DNA from: SAR116 cluster bacterium AG-325-F22
GTDB taxonomy: Bacteria > Pseudomonadota > Alphaproteobacteria > Puniceispirillales > Marisalimonadaceae
Assembly (NCBI GenBank): GCA_003282885.1
Contig: QBYJ01000002.1
Coordinates: forward strand, 1-64,000
Length of the DNA: 64,000 nt
Reading direction: 5' to 3'
The position numbers and the translations under genes were made by a program. This document shows positions 1 to 12,541 of the stretch, in pieces; the stretch's first letter is position 1, and every line of letters starts with the position of its first letter. The notes under the pieces are model-generated. The model did not search any database, was not told the origin of the DNA, and saw nothing but the letters and a program-made list of their open reading frames with translations.

Positions 1-1
1 A

Positions 2-886
2 GATGACAAAGTTCTCAAAGTAAAGTCTGTTGATGATTTTAATTTTGAAAATGTGGATATAGCTCTTTTTTCAGCAGGTTCCAATATTGCTAAAAAATTT
101 GGTCCAGTTGCAGGAAACAAAGGTTGCATAGTTATTGATAATTCTTCTTGCTTCAGAATGGATGATGAGGTTCCCTTAATAGTTCCTGAGGTTAATCCCG
201 AGGCTATTAATAATTATAATAAAAAAAATATCATAGCTAACCCTAACTGTTCTACCATTCAGCTAGTTGTAGCGTTAAAGCCAATTCATAAGAAATTTGA
301 AATATCAAGAGTAGTTGTTTCGACCTATCAGGCTGTTTCTGGTGCTGGAAAACCAGCTATGGATGAATTATTTAATCAGACAAAAGGTGTATTTGTGCAT
401 GATCAGGCAACACCTGAACAATTCACAAAAAAAATAGCTTTCAACGTCATACCACATATTGATATTTTTATGGATGATGGATTTACAAAAGAAGAATGGA
501 AAATGAATGTTGAAACTAAAAAAATACTAGACCCCAGTATAAATTTAGTTGCGCATTGTGTTAGAGTTCCTGTCTTTATAGGTCATAGCGAAGCTGTTTT
601 CGTTGAATGTAAAAAAGATGTTGATGAAAGACAAGTTAGAAACTTATTACGGGATGCTAATGGAATTACAGTTGTTGACCATAGGGCTGATGAGGGTTAT
701 GTGACACCTGTAGAGGTTGCTGGTGAGGACGATGTTTTTATAAGTCGTATAAGAAAAGATCCATCAGTTAAAAATGGAATAGCTTTTTGGTGCGTAGGAG
801 ATAATTTAAGAAAAGGTGCAGCGTTAAACACAGTTCAGATTGCTGAGTTATTGGCCAGTAAAAAACTTAAGGGAGCTTCACTCTAA
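2..886 (+). CDS. asd: Aspartate-semialdehyde dehydrogenase, 5' partial
   Basis: It reduces aspartyl phosphate to aspartate semialdehyde with NADPH, in the cytoplasmic pathway to lysine, threonine, methionine and diaminopimelate. The frame is open from base 2, so the N-terminal NADP-binding start lies outside the window; the GTG at 53 is internal, not the true start. The catalytic cysteine is in NPNCSTIQ (TGT at 248-250) and the catalytic histidine in RVPVFIGHSE. About 294 codons are visible, and family members have about 340 residues, so roughly 45 are missing. It precedes the TCA cluster, a common alphaproteobacterial neighbourhood. Family assignment is secure. Confidence 0.95.
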   Translation, partial: DDKVLKVKSVDDFNFENVDIALFSAGSNIAKKFGPVAGNKGCIVIDNSSCFRMDDEVPLIVPEVNPEAINNYNKKNIIANPNCSTIQLVVALKPIHKKFEISRVVVSTYQAVSGAGKPAMDELFNQTKGVFVHDQATPEQFTKKIAFNVIPHIDIFMDDGFTKEEWKMNVETKKILDPSINLVAHCVRVPVFIGHSEAVFVECKKDVDERQVRNLLRDANGITVVDHRADEGYVTPVEVAGEDDVFISRIRKDPSVKNGIAFWCVGDNLRKGAALNTVQIAELLASKKLKGASL

Positions 887-918
887 TGTTTTTTTTGATT
901 AATTTTTTGTCGGAATAA

Positions 919-1833
919 ATGGAATACGTATGGATTGTAGCAGCAATTTTTGCTGCAGGTTGTCAAACCGCCCGATCAGCCTTTCAGAAAAATATGATAT
1001 CTAAACTTGGTGATTACGGTGCTGCTTACATAAGATTTTGTTATGCGCTTCCGTTTACTTCCCTTGTATGGTTTGTCTGGATTAATATTCCTGGTAATTC
1101 AATCCCTATTTTATCAAACTATTCTATCATGCTTTGTTTTTTAGGATCTATTTTTCAGGTTCTTTTTACTTACGTTCTCATGAAAGTTTTCTCTCATAAA
1201 AGTTTTGCTGCAGGAATTGCTTTCTCTAAAACAGAAGTAATATTGATAGCATTTTTGGAGATGTTGATATTAAGTGAAATTTTTTCTTTGCCGATAACTC
1301 TTGGAATACTATTAGGTGTAATATCTGTTTTGTTATTGTCATATGCAAAAAAAGCAGAAAGTTTCCTGGATACAATAATACTTTTATTTAAGTCTGTAAC
1401 ATCAATTGGAACGTTGATTGGTCTTTTGTCAGGCCTACTTTTAGCAGCATCAGTTGTAACTTTTAGAATGTCTATAATTTCGGTAGATGGTCCCCTTTTA
1501 GATAGATCAATATTCATTTCTTTTATCGCGATAATCTTTCAAACAATTATTGTTGGTATATATATGTTTGTATTTAAAAGAGACCAACTAAAAGCTGTTT
1601 TTAAATTTTGGAAACCTAGTTTGCCTGCTGGGCTTTGTGGAACTGGTGCAACTTTTGGATGGTTTGTAGCTTTTGGGTTGGCTACAGCTGCAGAAGTCAG
1701 GGCGGTAGGACAAATTGAATTAATTTTTTCAATTTTAATATCAATGATTTTTTTCAAAGAAAAAATTAAACAAACTGAATTTATTGGTATTATGCTACTT
1801 GGAACGTCAATTTTAATAATTATTAACCAATAA
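919..1833 (+). CDS. EamA/DMT-family membrane transporter
   Basis: A 304-residue, very hydrophobic protein with about ten predicted membrane segments in two halves, as in the drug/metabolite transporter (EamA) superfamily. It probably exports or imports a small metabolite across the inner membrane; the substrate cannot be read from sequence. It lies 32 bases after asd on the same strand, with a weak CGGA ribosome site before the ATG. The C-terminal half (GATFGWFVAFGLATAAEVRA and following) has the usual second EamA repeat look. A second EamA protein at 38.5 kb is a separate family member, not an obvious duplicate. Confidence 0.75.
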   Translation: MEYVWIVAAIFAAGCQTARSAFQKNMISKLGDYGAAYIRFCYALPFTSLVWFVWINIPGNSIPILSNYSIMLCFLGSIFQVLFTYVLMKVFSHKSFAAGIAFSKTEVILIAFLEMLILSEIFSLPITLGILLGVISVLLLSYAKKAESFLDTIILLFKSVTSIGTLIGLLSGLLLAASVVTFRMSIISVDGPLLDRSIFISFIAIIFQTIIVGIYMFVFKRDQLKAVFKFWKPSLPAGLCGTGATFGWFVAFGLATAAEVRAVGQIELIFSILISMIFFKEKIKQTEFIGIMLLGTSILIIINQ

Positions 1834-1913
1834 GTTAGAATTTTCCTTATTTGTAATTGAAATTTTTATGTTTTTAGTTCATTTATTAAATATTAAAAAT
1901 CATGGGAAAAATA

Positions 1914-2300
1914 ATGAGTAGACAAAGACCACTATCACCTCATCTCCAAATTTATAAGCCACAACTTACCTCAATTCTGTCAATTCTGCATAGAGGTACA
2001 GGTATTGTTTTATCAATGGGGAGTATAATTTTAGTAGTATGGATAATATCACTTACACTTGGCAAAGAAACATATCTTTTATACTCTAAAGTTGTAAATC
2101 ATTGGTTTAGTCACGTAGTTCTTCTTGGCTTCACTTTTGGTCTTTTTTATCATTTATCAAATGGCATAAGACATTTATTTTGGGATGCCGGCTATGGCTA
2201 TGATTTGAAGCATGCTTATATTTCGGGCGGGGCAGTAGTTTTTTGCTCTTTGCTTTTAACTATTTTAACTTGGTCAATAATTTACCTTAATGTGATTTAA
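1914..2300 (+). CDS. sdhC: Succinate dehydrogenase cytochrome b556 subunit
   Basis: A membrane anchor subunit of complex II that helps bind haem b and ubiquinone. The N-terminal signature RPLSPHLQIYKPQLTS and the helix containing HLSNGIRHLFWDAG, which carries the haem-ligand histidine, are diagnostic. Three membrane segments are visible. An in-frame ATG at 1902 is also possible. I prefer 1914 because GGGA at 1904-1907 sits at the right distance for it and because the family signature starts there (MSRQRPLSPH). It is the first gene of sdhCDAB and lies 4 bases before sdhD. Confidence 0.93.
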   Translation: MSRQRPLSPHLQIYKPQLTSILSILHRGTGIVLSMGSIILVVWIISLTLGKETYLLYSKVVNHWFSHVVLLGFTFGLFYHLSNGIRHLFWDAGYGYDLKHAYISGGAVVFCSLLLTILTWSIIYLNVI

Positions 2301-2304
2301 GTGT

Positions 2305-2688
2305 ATGAATAGTAATATTGATGAAAAGTTTATTAAGGTCGAAGATATGAAAACTCTAAAAACACATGGAGTTGGTCACTGGAAATTGCAGAGAATTTCT
2401 GCTATTGCTATGATACCTTTAGTGATATGGTTCACAACTTCACTTATGTTAACATTAATGGATGGTTACGAGCAGTCAATTGATTGGTTGCAGAGCCCTT
2501 TTAATGCCACAGGATTAATACTTCTTTTTGGTACTCTTTACTTTCATGCGGCTTCAGGATTACAAGTGGTGATAGAGGATTATGTTCATCATGAGGGGTT
2601 GAAAATTGTATCATTAATACTTATAAAATTAATAGCGATAGTTCTAGGTGTCCTATCAATTCTATGTGTATTAAAAATCTTTTTATAA
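2305..2688 (+). CDS. sdhD: Succinate dehydrogenase hydrophobic anchor subunit
   Basis: The second membrane anchor of complex II, 127 residues with three membrane helices. The conserved stretch [20 protein letters not shown] carries the haem-region histidine and the Asp-Tyr pair associated with the quinone site. The soluble N-terminus (about 25 residues) ends in [18 protein letters not shown], typical of alphaproteobacterial SdhD. It begins 4 bases after sdhC and ends 16 bases before sdhA, so the four sdh genes form one transcription unit. Confidence 0.92.
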   Translation: MNSNIDEKFIKVEDMKTLKTHGVGHWKLQRISAIAMIPLVIWFTTSLMLTLMDGYEQSIDWLQSPFNATGLILLFGTLYFHAASGLQVVIEDYVHHEGLKIVSLILIKLIAIVLGVLSILCVLKIFL

Positions 2689-2704
2689 CTATGAAAGTTT
2701 ACTA

Positions 2705-4495
2705 ATGTCTGAATACGAAATTATAGATCATGAACACGATGTTGTTGTTGTAGGTGCTGGTGGTGCAGGTTTAAGGGCAACTTTAGGTATGGTATCTGGT
2801 GGCTTAAAGACAGCTTGTATAACAAAAGTTTTCCCAACTAGAAGTCACACCGTTGCAGCACAAGGTGGAATTGGTGCTGCACTGAATAACATGGGTGAAA
2901 ATGATAGTTGGCAATTTCATATGTATGACACTGTAAAAGGATCTGACTGGCTAGGTGATCAAGATGCGATTGAATATATGTGTAAAGAAGCTATACCTTC
3001 TGTCACAGAATTAGAAAACTTCGGAGTCCCGTTTTCTCGTACAGAAGAAGGTGAAGTTTATCAGCGTCCTTTTGGTGGACACACCCTAGATTATGGAAAA
3101 AAAATGGCTAGAAGAGCATGTGCGGCAGCTGACAGAACTGGTCACGCAATTTTGCATACTCTTTATCAACAATGTTTAAAACATAAAGCTGAATTTTTTG
3201 TCGAGTATATAGCTCTTGATTTGTTGATGGATGATAATGGTAAATGCGTTGGTGTTTTAGCTTTGTGTATGGATGATGGGAAAATTCATAGGTTTCGCGG
3301 TCATCAAACTGTATTAGCTACTGGTGGTTATGGACGTGTTTACTTTTCTTGCACCTCAGCACATACATGTACTGGAGACGGTAATGCTATGGTTTTGAGA
3401 GCTGGTTTACCACTCCAAGATATGGAATTTGTGCAATTTCATCCAACAGGTGTTTATGGTGCCGGAGTTCTAATTACGGAAGGCTCACGAGGAGAAGGTG
3501 GTTATCTAACAAATTCTGAAGGCGAAAGGTTTATGGAAAGATATGCCCCTACAGCTAAAGATTTAGCAAGTAGAGATGTTGTATCTAGGTCAATGACAAT
3601 TGAAATTAATGAAGGTAGAGGTGTAGGACCTAATAAAGATCATATTTTCATGCATCTTGAACATATTGATCCTGCAACTTTACATATGCGATTGCCAGGA
3701 ATAAGTGAAACTGCAAAAATATTTTGTGGTGTAGATGTAACTAAGGAGCCTATTCCTGTTTTACCAACTGTGCATTATAATATGGGTGGTATACCAACTA
3801 ATTATAATGGTGAAGTTGTTACCAGAAAGGGTAATGATCAAAATGCAGTAGTATCAGGATTAATGGCTATCGGCGAGGCTGCATGTGTCTCTGTTCATGG
3901 AGCAAATAGGTTGGGCACAAACTCATTGCTGGATATAGTTGTGTTTGGAAGAGCTGCAGCCCAAAGAGCATTAAAAATAGTTGAAAAAGGTGCTTCACAC
4001 GCTCCCTTATCCAAGCATGTGACAGATAAGATTTTGGCAAGACTAGATAAAATGAGATATGCTAAAGGTGACGTATCTGTCGGTGAGATAAGAAATTCAA
4101 TGCAAAATGCAATGCAAAAACATGCAGCTGTGTTTAGGTCTAACTCATCAATGAATGAAGGTGTAAAAAAAGTTGATAAAATTGCAAATAGTTTGGATGG
4201 GGTTGGTATTAAAGATAGGTCATTGATATTTAATACTGACTTAGTTGAGGCATTAGAACTTGAAAATTTAATGCAACAAGCAATAGTTACAATTAAATCT
4301 GCTGATCAAAGAAAAGAATCTCGAGGTGCTCATTCTCATGAAGATTATCCAGATAGGGATGATAAAGATTGGATGAAGCATACAATCATGTGGTTAAATG
4401 AGAAAAATAAGACTAAACTTGATTATAGAGATGTTCATTTAAATACCTTAACTAACGAGGTTGCTTCAATTCCTCCAGCAGCAAGAGTATACTAA
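2705..4495 (+). CDS. sdhA: Succinate dehydrogenase flavoprotein subunit
   Basis: The catalytic subunit that oxidises succinate to fumarate using covalently bound FAD. The dinucleotide-binding motif VVVGAGGAG is at residues 14-22. The FAD-linking histidine is residue 48 in [15 protein letters not shown]. The substrate-binding region contains [11 protein letters not shown], and an active-site arginine region is in [16 protein letters not shown]. At 596 residues it has the normal length for the family. It faces the cytoplasm, anchored by SdhC and SdhD, and passes electrons to SdhB encoded next. Confidence 0.98.
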   Translation: MSEYEIIDHEHDVVVVGAGGAGLRATLGMVSGGLKTACITKVFPTRSHTVAAQGGIGAALNNMGENDSWQFHMYDTVKGSDWLGDQDAIEYMCKEAIPSVTELENFGVPFSRTEEGEVYQRPFGGHTLDYGKKMARRACAAADRTGHAILHTLYQQCLKHKAEFFVEYIALDLLMDDNGKCVGVLALCMDDGKIHRFRGHQTVLATGGYGRVYFSCTSAHTCTGDGNAMVLRAGLPLQDMEFVQFHPTGVYGAGVLITEGSRGEGGYLTNSEGERFMERYAPTAKDLASRDVVSRSMTIEINEGRGVGPNKDHIFMHLEHIDPATLHMRLPGISETAKIFCGVDVTKEPIPVLPTVHYNMGGIPTNYNGEVVTRKGNDQNAVVSGLMAIGEAACVSVHGANRLGTNSLLDIVVFGRAAAQRALKIVEKGASHAPLSKHVTDKILARLDKMRYAKGDVSVGEIRNSMQNAMQKHAAVFRSNSSMNEGVKKVDKIANSLDGVGIKDRSLIFNTDLVEALELENLMQQAIVTIKSADQRKESRGAHSHEDYPDRDDKDWMKHTIMWLNEKNKTKLDYRDVHLNTLTNEVASIPPAARVY

Positions 4496-4512
4496 TTTAA
4501 AAGGAGTTATTT

Positions 4513-5292
4513 GTGGCTGAATTTGCCCTTCCAAAACATTCAAAAATTGTTAAAGGTATTGATTATCCTTTACAGAGTGAATCTGAAAACCCAAAAAAAG
4601 TTAACGTTTATAGATGGTCTCCAGACGATGACGAAAATCCTAGGATTGATAGTTATACTATTGACTTAAATAACTGTGGACCTATGGTTTTGGATGCATT
4701 GATAAAAATCAAACAAGAAGTTGACTCAAGCCTTACTTTTAGACGTTCATGTAGAGAAGGTATATGTGGTTCGTGTTCAATGAATATTGACGGCACTAAT
4801 ACATTAGCATGTTTAAAGTCAATTGAAGATATTAAAGGTGATATTAATATTTATCCTTTGCCACATATGGATGTTGTAAAAGATCTTGTGCCCGATTTAT
4901 CAAAAGCCTATGCTCAGTTAACATCTGTTAAACCCTGGCTGCAATCTGATAGCAGGCCAGAAGAAGGGAAGTCTCGTAAACAATCTCCAGAACAAAGAGA
5001 AAAAATTGATGGTTTGTGGGAATGTGTTTTATGTTTTTCTTGCACTACCTCTTGCCCTTCATATTGGTGGAATGGTGATAAATATTTAGGCCCAGCTGTC
5101 TTACTGCAAGCATATAGATGGATAGCAGATAGTAGAGACGAAAACACAGAAGAAAGATTAAATGACTTAGAGGACACCTTTAAACTATATAGGTGTCATA
5201 CAATTATGAATTGTACAAAAACCTGCCCAAAAGGGCTAAATCCGGCAAAGGCTATCGGAGAAATTAAAAAGCTTCAGCTTGAAAGAAAATAA
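4513..5292 (+). CDS. sdhB: Succinate dehydrogenase iron-sulfur subunit
   Basis: It carries electrons from SdhA flavin to ubiquinone through three iron-sulfur clusters. Ligands are visible: Cys80, Cys85, Cys88 and Cys100 for the 2Fe-2S cluster; Cys171, Cys174, Cys177 with Cys238 for the 4Fe-4S; Cys181, Cys228 and Cys234 for the 3Fe-4S. The tryptophans after Cys181 (SYWWNGDKY) match the quinone-site region. The start is GTG at 4513, supported by the strong AAAGGAG at 4500-4506. Length (259) is normal. It is the last gene of sdhCDAB. Confidence 0.97.
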   Translation: MAEFALPKHSKIVKGIDYPLQSESENPKKVNVYRWSPDDDENPRIDSYTIDLNNCGPMVLDALIKIKQEVDSSLTFRRSCREGICGSCSMNIDGTNTLACLKSIEDIKGDINIYPLPHMDVVKDLVPDLSKAYAQLTSVKPWLQSDSRPEEGKSRKQSPEQREKIDGLWECVLCFSCTTSCPSYWWNGDKYLGPAVLLQAYRWIADSRDENTEERLNDLEDTFKLYRCHTIMNCTKTCPKGLNPAKAIGEIKKLQLERK

Positions 5293-5326
5293 TTTTAAAT
5301 AGTTTACTTATATATGGCTAAATGGT

Positions 5327-6400
5327 TTGAAAAAAGTAATAGAACAAGACCTGCAAAATATAGCATTAAGTAATTCCATTAATTTAGATAAAGGTCAGCT
5401 GATTGTTGCTTCCTACTTTGATAAACTTAATGAAAAATTAGTTCAATTAAACACCAAAAAAAATTTTATAAATAGAATATTTTCAAAAAAAAACTCCGAT
5501 TATATAAAAGGGATCTACTTGTATGGGGGTGTTGGAAGGGGTAAATCCATGATCATGGATTTATTTTTCCAGCATGTTCCTATTAAAGAAAAAAGAAGAT
5601 TACACTTTCACGATTTCATGAAAGAAGTTCATCAACGTATTTTACAGAAAAGTAAAGTTGAAAAAAACAAAGATTGTGTTCTTTTAGTTGGTAAAGATTT
5701 AGCAAGCTCAGCAAAATTACTTTGCTTTGATGAAATGGAAGTTAAAGATATTGCTGACGCTATGATCTTATCACGTTTGTTTAATGTAATGTTTACTGAA
5801 GGAACAACCTTAGTAACAACGTCAAATCAACCCCCTACTGGTTTATACAAAAATGGATTACATAGAGATCGAATTTTACCTTTTATAGAGAGTTTAAAGT
5901 TAAAAACAGAAATTATTGAAATTCAAAATGGTGATGACTGGCGTGAGAGATCTCTAAGTGGTAATAAGGTATGGTTGAGTCCTATAAACACAGAAAATAA
6001 AAAGAAAATAAATAATATATTCTTAAAACTTAGTTTGGGTTTTGTAAAACAGCCAGAATCAATTGAGATCTCAGGTAGAACAATTCTAATTCCTCAAGTG
6101 GCTGCAGGTATTGCAAGAATTAATTTTGACAATTTATGTAACAAACCTTTAGCAGCTTCTGATTATGTAGAAATAGGTGAAAGATATAAGGGAATTATAA
6201 TAGAAAACATCCCAATTCTTGATGATAAATCTCGTAATGAAACTAGAAGGTTCATTTGGTTAATAGATGCATTATATGATAAAAATTGCTTTTTAATAGC
6301 TAATGCAGAGGCTGATTTTAGAAAAATATATCAAGGAGAAGAATGGGAATTTGAATTTCAAAGAACCATTTCTAGGATAGTAGAAATGTCTCAAGTTTGA
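5327..6400 (+). CDS. zapE: AFG1-like ATPase ZapE
   Basis: A P-loop ATPase of the AFG1/ZapE family, linked in E. coli to Z-ring dynamics under stress and in mitochondria to quality control of respiratory proteins. Walker A is YGGVGRGKS (residues 66-74) and Walker B is LLCFDEMEV (about 131-139), followed by the family-typical TTSNQPP. It is 357 residues, the usual size. The start is TTG at 5327, because nearby ATGs are in other frames; no clear ribosome site is seen. Its place between sdhB and mdh is a conserved alphaproteobacterial arrangement. Confidence 0.9.
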   Translation: MKKVIEQDLQNIALSNSINLDKGQLIVASYFDKLNEKLVQLNTKKNFINRIFSKKNSDYIKGIYLYGGVGRGKSMIMDLFFQHVPIKEKRRLHFHDFMKEVHQRILQKSKVEKNKDCVLLVGKDLASSAKLLCFDEMEVKDIADAMILSRLFNVMFTEGTTLVTTSNQPPTGLYKNGLHRDRILPFIESLKLKTEIIEIQNGDDWRERSLSGNKVWLSPINTENKKKINNIFLKLSLGFVKQPESIEISGRTILIPQVAAGIARINFDNLCNKPLAASDYVEIGERYKGIIIENIPILDDKSRNETRRFIWLIDALYDKNCFLIANAEADFRKIYQGEEWEFEFQRTISRIVEMSQV

Positions 6401-6515
6401 TAAACACCTAATAATTAATCTTACCTTGATAGCAAAGAAAAAAAAGTTTAAAAGATAACCAGAAATCATAAAAGTATAGTCAATTTTAAATAATGATTAA
6501 ACTAACTTTCTTTAA

Positions 6516-7496
<981 letters not shown>

Positions 7497-7518
7497 ATAT
7501 CATAGAGAGGTATAAGTT

Positions 7519-8688
7519 TTGGATATTCATGAACATCAAGCTAAAGAGCTATTAAAAGAATATAACATTCCAACTCCAAAGGGAAAAGCTGTTTTTTCAG
7601 TTGAGGAGGCTTTAACTGCAGCAAAAGAATTACCTGGTCCAGTTTATGTCGTGAAAGCACAAATTCATGCAGGTGGAAGAGGCAAAGCTGGTGGTGTAAA
7701 AGTTGTAAAGGATTTAGATACATTAACAAATGCAGCTGAAACAATCCTTGGTCAAAAGTTAATAACACATCAAACTAGTAGTGAAGGAAAACTTGTTCAG
7801 AGATTATATATAGAAGACGGATGTAATATAGATTCAGAATATTATTTTTCTATGGTCATTGATAGGGTTAGCAGTAGAATTTCACTAATAGCTTCAACAG
7901 AAGGTGGAATGGATATTGAAAAAGTTGCCGAAGAAAATCCAGAAAAAATATTATCTTTTAATATTGATCCTACAATAGGCTTTCAACCTTTTCATTCTAG
8001 ATTGATAGCAAATAGTCTTAACTTAACTGGAACAAGTTTTAAACAAGCTGGAGATTTTTTTAGTCAGTTGTATAAGCTTTTTACTGAAAATGATGCAAGT
8101 CTATTAGAGATAAACCCCTTAGTTTTAACTTCTGAAAATAACTTGATAGCCCTAGATGCAAAAATGTCATTTGATAATAATGCACTTTATAGACATCCAA
8201 AAATAATGGCTTTAAGAGATGAAACTGAAGAAGATCCCGCGGAAATTTTAGCCAGTAAATATGACCTAGCTTATATCAAACTAGATGGGACTATTGGGTG
8301 TTTGGTAAATGGAGCTGGTCTTGCAATGGCAACTATGGACATTATTAAATTAAAAGGTTCGTCCCCTGCCAATTTCTTAGACGTTGGTGGCAGTGCTACA
8401 AAAGAAAAAGTTACAGAAGCATTCAAAATCATACTATCAGATGAAGCTGTTGAAGGTATTTTAGTAAATATTTTTGGAGGAATAATGCGATGTGACATCA
8501 TCGCAGAAGGAGTAGTAGCAGCAGCAAAAGCCTTGTCATTAACAAAACCATTAGTAGTCAGGTTGGCAGGTACAAACGTTGATGAGGGAAAAAAAATATT
8601 ATCAGATTCTGGTCTAAAAATAACACCAGCTGATGACTTAGACGACGCAGCTGTTAAGATTGTAAATGCAGTTAAGGAGATAAATTAA
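7519..8688 (+). CDS. sucC: Succinyl-CoA synthetase beta subunit
   Basis: The ATP-grasp subunit of succinyl-CoA synthetase, which makes ATP or GTP from succinyl-CoA. The N-terminus [15 protein letters not shown] and the glycine-rich [15 protein letters not shown] are typical, and the C-terminal CoA-ligase part contains [11 protein letters not shown]. It has 389 residues, a normal length. The start codon is TTG at 7519, set by the AGAGAGG ribosome site just upstream and by the conserved N-terminus. The stop codon directly abuts the ATG of sucD, so the two subunits are probably translationally coupled. Confidence 0.97.
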   Translation: MDIHEHQAKELLKEYNIPTPKGKAVFSVEEALTAAKELPGPVYVVKAQIHAGGRGKAGGVKVVKDLDTLTNAAETILGQKLITHQTSSEGKLVQRLYIEDGCNIDSEYYFSMVIDRVSSRISLIASTEGGMDIEKVAEENPEKILSFNIDPTIGFQPFHSRLIANSLNLTGTSFKQAGDFFSQLYKLFTENDASLLEINPLVLTSENNLIALDAKMSFDNNALYRHPKIMALRDETEEDPAEILASKYDLAYIKLDGTIGCLVNGAGLAMATMDIIKLKGSSPANFLDVGGSATKEKVTEAFKIILSDEAVEGILVNIFGGIMRCDIIAEGVVAAAKALSLTKPLVVRLAGTNVDEGKKILSDSGLKITPADDLDDAAVKIVNAVKEIN

Positions 8689-9570
8689 ATGTCTGTTTTG
8701 ATCAACAAAGATACAAGAGTGATTTGCCAGGGATTTACAGGCGGCCAGGGCACTTTTCATTCAGAGCAGGCTATTGCGTATGGGACTAAAATGGTTGGAG
8801 GTGTAACACCAGGTAAAGGTGGAACAAAACATTTAAACCTTCCAGTTTTCAATACAGTTAAAGAATGTGTTGAAGAAGTTAATCCGGATGCATCAGTAAT
8901 TTATGTACCACCTCCATTTGCAGCGGATTCAATTTTAGAAGCTATTTCTTCAAACATACCATTAATTATCTGTATCACTGAAGGTATTCCGGTCCAAGAT
9001 ATGATTAAAGTTAAGCAGTACCTAAATAAGTCGAATTCTAGGTTGATTGGACCAAATTGCCCTGGCGTAATTACACCAGGGCAATGTAAAATTGGTATAA
9101 TGCCTGGACATATTCATACTCCTGGAAAAGTTGGAATAGTCTCTAGGTCAGGTACATTAACCTATGAGGCTGTTGCTCAAACAACTGCCGCAGGGCTGGG
9201 TCAGTCAACTTGTATTGGAATTGGGGGTGATCCTATCAATGGCACTAATTTTATTGACTGTCTTGAAATGTTTTTGAATGATGAACAAACAGAAGCAATA
9301 TTAATGATTGGAGAAATTGGAGGTAACGCGGAAGAAGATGCAGCCGCTTTTATAAAAAATCATAAAATAAAAAAACCTATAGCTGGCTTTATAGCAGGTA
9401 AGACTGCTCCCCCTGGTAGAACCATGGGGCATGCGGGAGCAATTGTTAGTGGAGGCAGTGGAGATGCAGATTCAAAAGTCAAAGTTATGAAAGACTACGG
9501 CTTTATAATGTCTGAATCTCCTTCAGGTTTAGGTGAAGCTGTTGTAAAAGCAATACAAATATGGAAATAA
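8689..9570 (+). CDS. sucD: Succinyl-CoA synthetase alpha subunit
   Basis: The alpha subunit, which carries the phosphohistidine intermediate and binds CoA. The active histidine is His248 in [14 protein letters not shown], and the CoA-binding Rossmann part starts with [15 protein letters not shown]. The length, 293 residues, is normal. It begins on the base after the sucC stop codon. A 68-base gap separates it from sucA. Confidence 0.97.
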   Translation: MSVLINKDTRVICQGFTGGQGTFHSEQAIAYGTKMVGGVTPGKGGTKHLNLPVFNTVKECVEEVNPDASVIYVPPPFAADSILEAISSNIPLIICITEGIPVQDMIKVKQYLNKSNSRLIGPNCPGVITPGQCKIGIMPGHIHTPGKVGIVSRSGTLTYEAVAQTTAAGLGQSTCIGIGGDPINGTNFIDCLEMFLNDEQTEAILMIGEIGGNAEEDAAAFIKNHKIKKPIAGFIAGKTAPPGRTMGHAGAIVSGGSGDADSKVKVMKDYGFIMSESPSGLGEAVVKAIQIWK

Positions 9571-9638
9571 CTTGATTTAATTGTCAACTTTTTGTGTAGT
9601 ATACTTTTATTAATCACTCGTTAAAAGGACTTGTAGCT

Positions 9639-12533
9639 ATGGACGATGAAAACTCTGATCAAAGTTTTCTTTCTGGTACAAATGTTACTTTCATTAATGA
9701 CTTGTACAAAGAATGGAAGATTAATCCAAATGCAGTACCAAAGGAATGGGATCTTTGGTTCAAGAGTAATGAAGATGAACCTATAATTGATGACGGCCCA
9801 AGTTGGGCTAAGAAGAATAGTCAAGTTATTGGAGCAATAGATACTGTTGAGAGTGTTCGAGCAGTAGCAAGAGGTATTGTGGGCAAAGGCGATTTATCAG
9901 CCACAGATTTAAGAGCAGCAACAACTGACTCAATTCGTGCTATAATGCTTATTAGAGCTTTTAGAATTAATGGGCATCTTCTAGCTAAGTTAGATCCTCT
10001 TAATTTACAACAGGGTGATATACACCCAGAACTAAATCCAAAAACTTATGGTTTTAGTGATGATGATTGGGACAGACCAATATTTATAGATAATGTTCTT
10101 GGAAGGGAGTCAGCAACTTTAAGACAAATAATGGAAATAGTAAAAGAAACTTATTGTGGATCCATAGGAATAGAGTTTATGCATGTGCAAGATCCAGCTC
10201 AAAAAGCCTGGATACAAGAAAGAATAGAATCGATTAGAAACGCTACAGAATTTACCAAACGAGGTAAAAAAGCTATTTATGAAAGATTGGTTGGAGCTGA
10301 GACATTTGAGCAATTTCTTCATAAAAAATATGCTGGAACTAAACGATTTGGTTTAGACGGCTCTGAGTCTGTTGTTCCAGCTATCGAGCAAATACTAAAA
10401 CGTGGTAGTCAGTTAGGCATGAAAGAAGTTGTAATTGCAATGGCTCACCGAGGAAGATTAAATCTTTTATACAATATATTAAATAAACCCTTTAGAGCAA
10501 TTATTTCCGAGTTTTTGGGTAATCAAGCAAATCCAGAAGAAGCAGGTGGGTCAGGAGACGTAAAGTATCACATGGGTGCTTCCGCTGATAGAGAGTTTGA
10601 TGGTAATAATGTACATTTATCGCTACAAGCAAATCCGTCTCATCTAGAAGTAGTAGCTCCTGTTGTTATTGGTAGAGTTCGTGCAAAACAAAATCAACAT
10701 AATGATACTAATGACAGATTATCAGTGTTAGGTATTGTTTTACACGGAGATGCTGCTTTTGCAGGTCAAGGAATAGTGGCTGAGACTTTTGATTTTTCTG
10801 GACTAAGGGGGTACAGAACAGGTGGTACTATTCACATAGTTGTAAATAATCAGATTGGATTTACAACTAGTCCAAATTACTCTCGTTCTAGCCCATATTG
10901 CACAGATGTAGCAAAAATGGTTATGGCTCCCATTATGCATATTAATGGTGATGACCCAGAAGCTGTTGTTCACGCATCCAGGATAGCTACAGAGTTTAGA
11001 CAAAAATTTGCGTGTGATGTTGTTTTAGATATTATAAGTTACCGTCGTTATGGTCATAATGAAGGAGATGAACCAGCTTTTACTCAACCAATTATGTATA
11101 AAACCATTGGATCTCACGACAGTATTAGCAAAATTTATGCTTCAAAACTTATCAATGAAGGTATATTGACTGATCAAGAAGCAAAAGACGAAGTTAACAA
11201 TCACAATAAATTTCTTGAAAAAGAATTTGAAGCAGGAACTAATTATAAACCTAATAAAGCGGATTGGTTAGAAGGTCAGTGGTCAAGTTTAAGAGCTGCC
11301 CATGGAGATGACCGAAGAGGTGAGACATCAGTATCCAAAGATGATTTAAAATTAATTGGAAAAGCAATAACTACTATACCTGCAAATATAAAAGTAAACA
11401 AAAAACTTCAACGTATAGTTGAATCTAGAAAAAAAGCTATTGAGACTGGTGAAGGTATAGATTGGTCTACAGCTGAGCACCTTGCATTTGGCTCATTATT
11501 ATTAGAAGGACATCCTGTAAGATTGTCTGGACAAGATAGTTGTAGAGGAACTTTTTCCCAAAGGCATTCTGTATTTATTGACCAAATGTCAGAAGAAAGA
11601 TACACTCCCCTTAATAATATAACTTCCGACCAACAAAATTTTGAAGTTATCGACTCTCCTTTATCAGAGGCTTCTGTATTAGGTTTTGAGTATGGTTATT
11701 CTCTTACAGAACCAACTGCTTTAGTAATGTGGGAAGCTCAGTTTGGAGATTTTGCTAATGGAGCCCAGGTAATAGTCGATCAATTTATTTCAAGCGGTGA
11801 AGCTAAATGGTTAAGAATGTCAGGGCTTGTTATGTTACTACCTCATGGTTACGAAGGTCAGGGACCAGAACATTCTTCAGCAAGATTGGAGAGATATCTT
11901 CAATTATGTGGTGAAGATAATATGCAAGTTTTAAATTGCAGTACACCTGCAAATTATTTTCATGCCTTAAGAAGACAACTTAAGAGAGATTTCAGAAAAC
12001 CATTGATTATAATGACACCAAAAAGTCTTCTTAGAAATAAGGCTTGTGTTTCTAAATTATCCGATATTTCTGAGAATACTGCTTTTAGAAGAGTAATAAG
12101 AGACCCTAATACAAGCCTTAAGGATAATGATATTAAAAAGGTGGTTATTTGTTCTGGTAAAGTTTTCTACAATTTATTAGAAGAAAGAGAAAATAGGAAA
12201 TTAGACAGTGTAAAAATTTTGAGATTAGAACAAATTTATCCTTTTCCTTATTCAACTTTAAAAGAAATATTATCCGATACGCCAAACGCAGAATTTGTTT
12301 GGTGCCAAGAAGAACCAAAAAATATGGGCGCATGGTTTTTTGTAGATAGAAAAATTGAAGATGTTCTTAGATCATTTAAAGCAAAATTTTCACGACCCTC
12401 TTATGCTGGTCGAGCAGAGGCTGCTTCTCCTGCAACAGGATCTTTATCTAGGCATAATAAAGAACAAGCAGACTTAGTAAATGAAGCTTTAGAAACGACC
12501 ACAAAAAAAACAACCAAGCACGCGGCAGAATAG
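9639..12533 (+). CDS. sucA: 2-oxoglutarate dehydrogenase E1 component
   Basis: The thiamine-diphosphate-dependent decarboxylase of the 2-oxoglutarate dehydrogenase complex, which feeds succinyl groups to the lipoyl domain of SucB. The N-terminal motif [20 protein letters not shown] is the E2-core-binding region of E1o. The ThDP/magnesium motif runs from [10 protein letters not shown] to [11 protein letters not shown], and the C-terminal transketolase-like half contains [18 protein letters not shown]. At 964 residues it is full length. The ribosome site AAAGGA lies about 11 bases before the ATG. It stops 8 bases before sucB. Confidence 0.97.
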   Translation: MDDENSDQSFLSGTNVTFINDLYKEWKINPNAVPKEWDLWFKSNEDEPIIDDGPSWAKKNSQVIGAIDTVESVRAVARGIVGKGDLSATDLRAATTDSIRAIMLIRAFRINGHLLAKLDPLNLQQGDIHPELNPKTYGFSDDDWDRPIFIDNVLGRESATLRQIMEIVKETYCGSIGIEFMHVQDPAQKAWIQERIESIRNATEFTKRGKKAIYERLVGAETFEQFLHKKYAGTKRFGLDGSESVVPAIEQILKRGSQLGMKEVVIAMAHRGRLNLLYNILNKPFRAIISEFLGNQANPEEAGGSGDVKYHMGASADREFDGNNVHLSLQANPSHLEVVAPVVIGRVRAKQNQHNDTNDRLSVLGIVLHGDAAFAGQGIVAETFDFSGLRGYRTGGTIHIVVNNQIGFTTSPNYSRSSPYCTDVAKMVMAPIMHINGDDPEAVVHASRIATEFRQKFACDVVLDIISYRRYGHNEGDEPAFTQPIMYKTIGSHDSISKIYASKLINEGILTDQEAKDEVNNHNKFLEKEFEAGTNYKPNKADWLEGQWSSLRAAHGDDRRGETSVSKDDLKLIGKAITTIPANIKVNKKLQRIVESRKKAIETGEGIDWSTAEHLAFGSLLLEGHPVRLSGQDSCRGTFSQRHSVFIDQMSEERYTPLNNITSDQQNFEVIDSPLSEASVLGFEYGYSLTEPTALVMWEAQFGDFANGAQVIVDQFISSGEAKWLRMSGLVMLLPHGYEGQGPEHSSARLERYLQLCGEDNMQVLNCSTPANYFHALRRQLKRDFRKPLIIMTPKSLLRNKACVSKLSDISENTAFRRVIRDPNTSLKDNDIKKVVICSGKVFYNLLEERENRKLDSVKILRLEQIYPFPYSTLKEILSDTPNAEFVWCQEEPKNMGAWFFVDRKIEDVLRSFKAKFSRPSYAGRAEAASPATGSLSRHNKEQADLVNEALETTTKKTTKHAAE

Positions 12534-12541
12534 TTAGATAT

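Noticed and set aside
9581-9605. TTGTCA and TATACT as a promoter before sucA
   Set aside because: The spacer is only 13 bases, too short for a sigma-70 promoter, and no better -35 partner is present.
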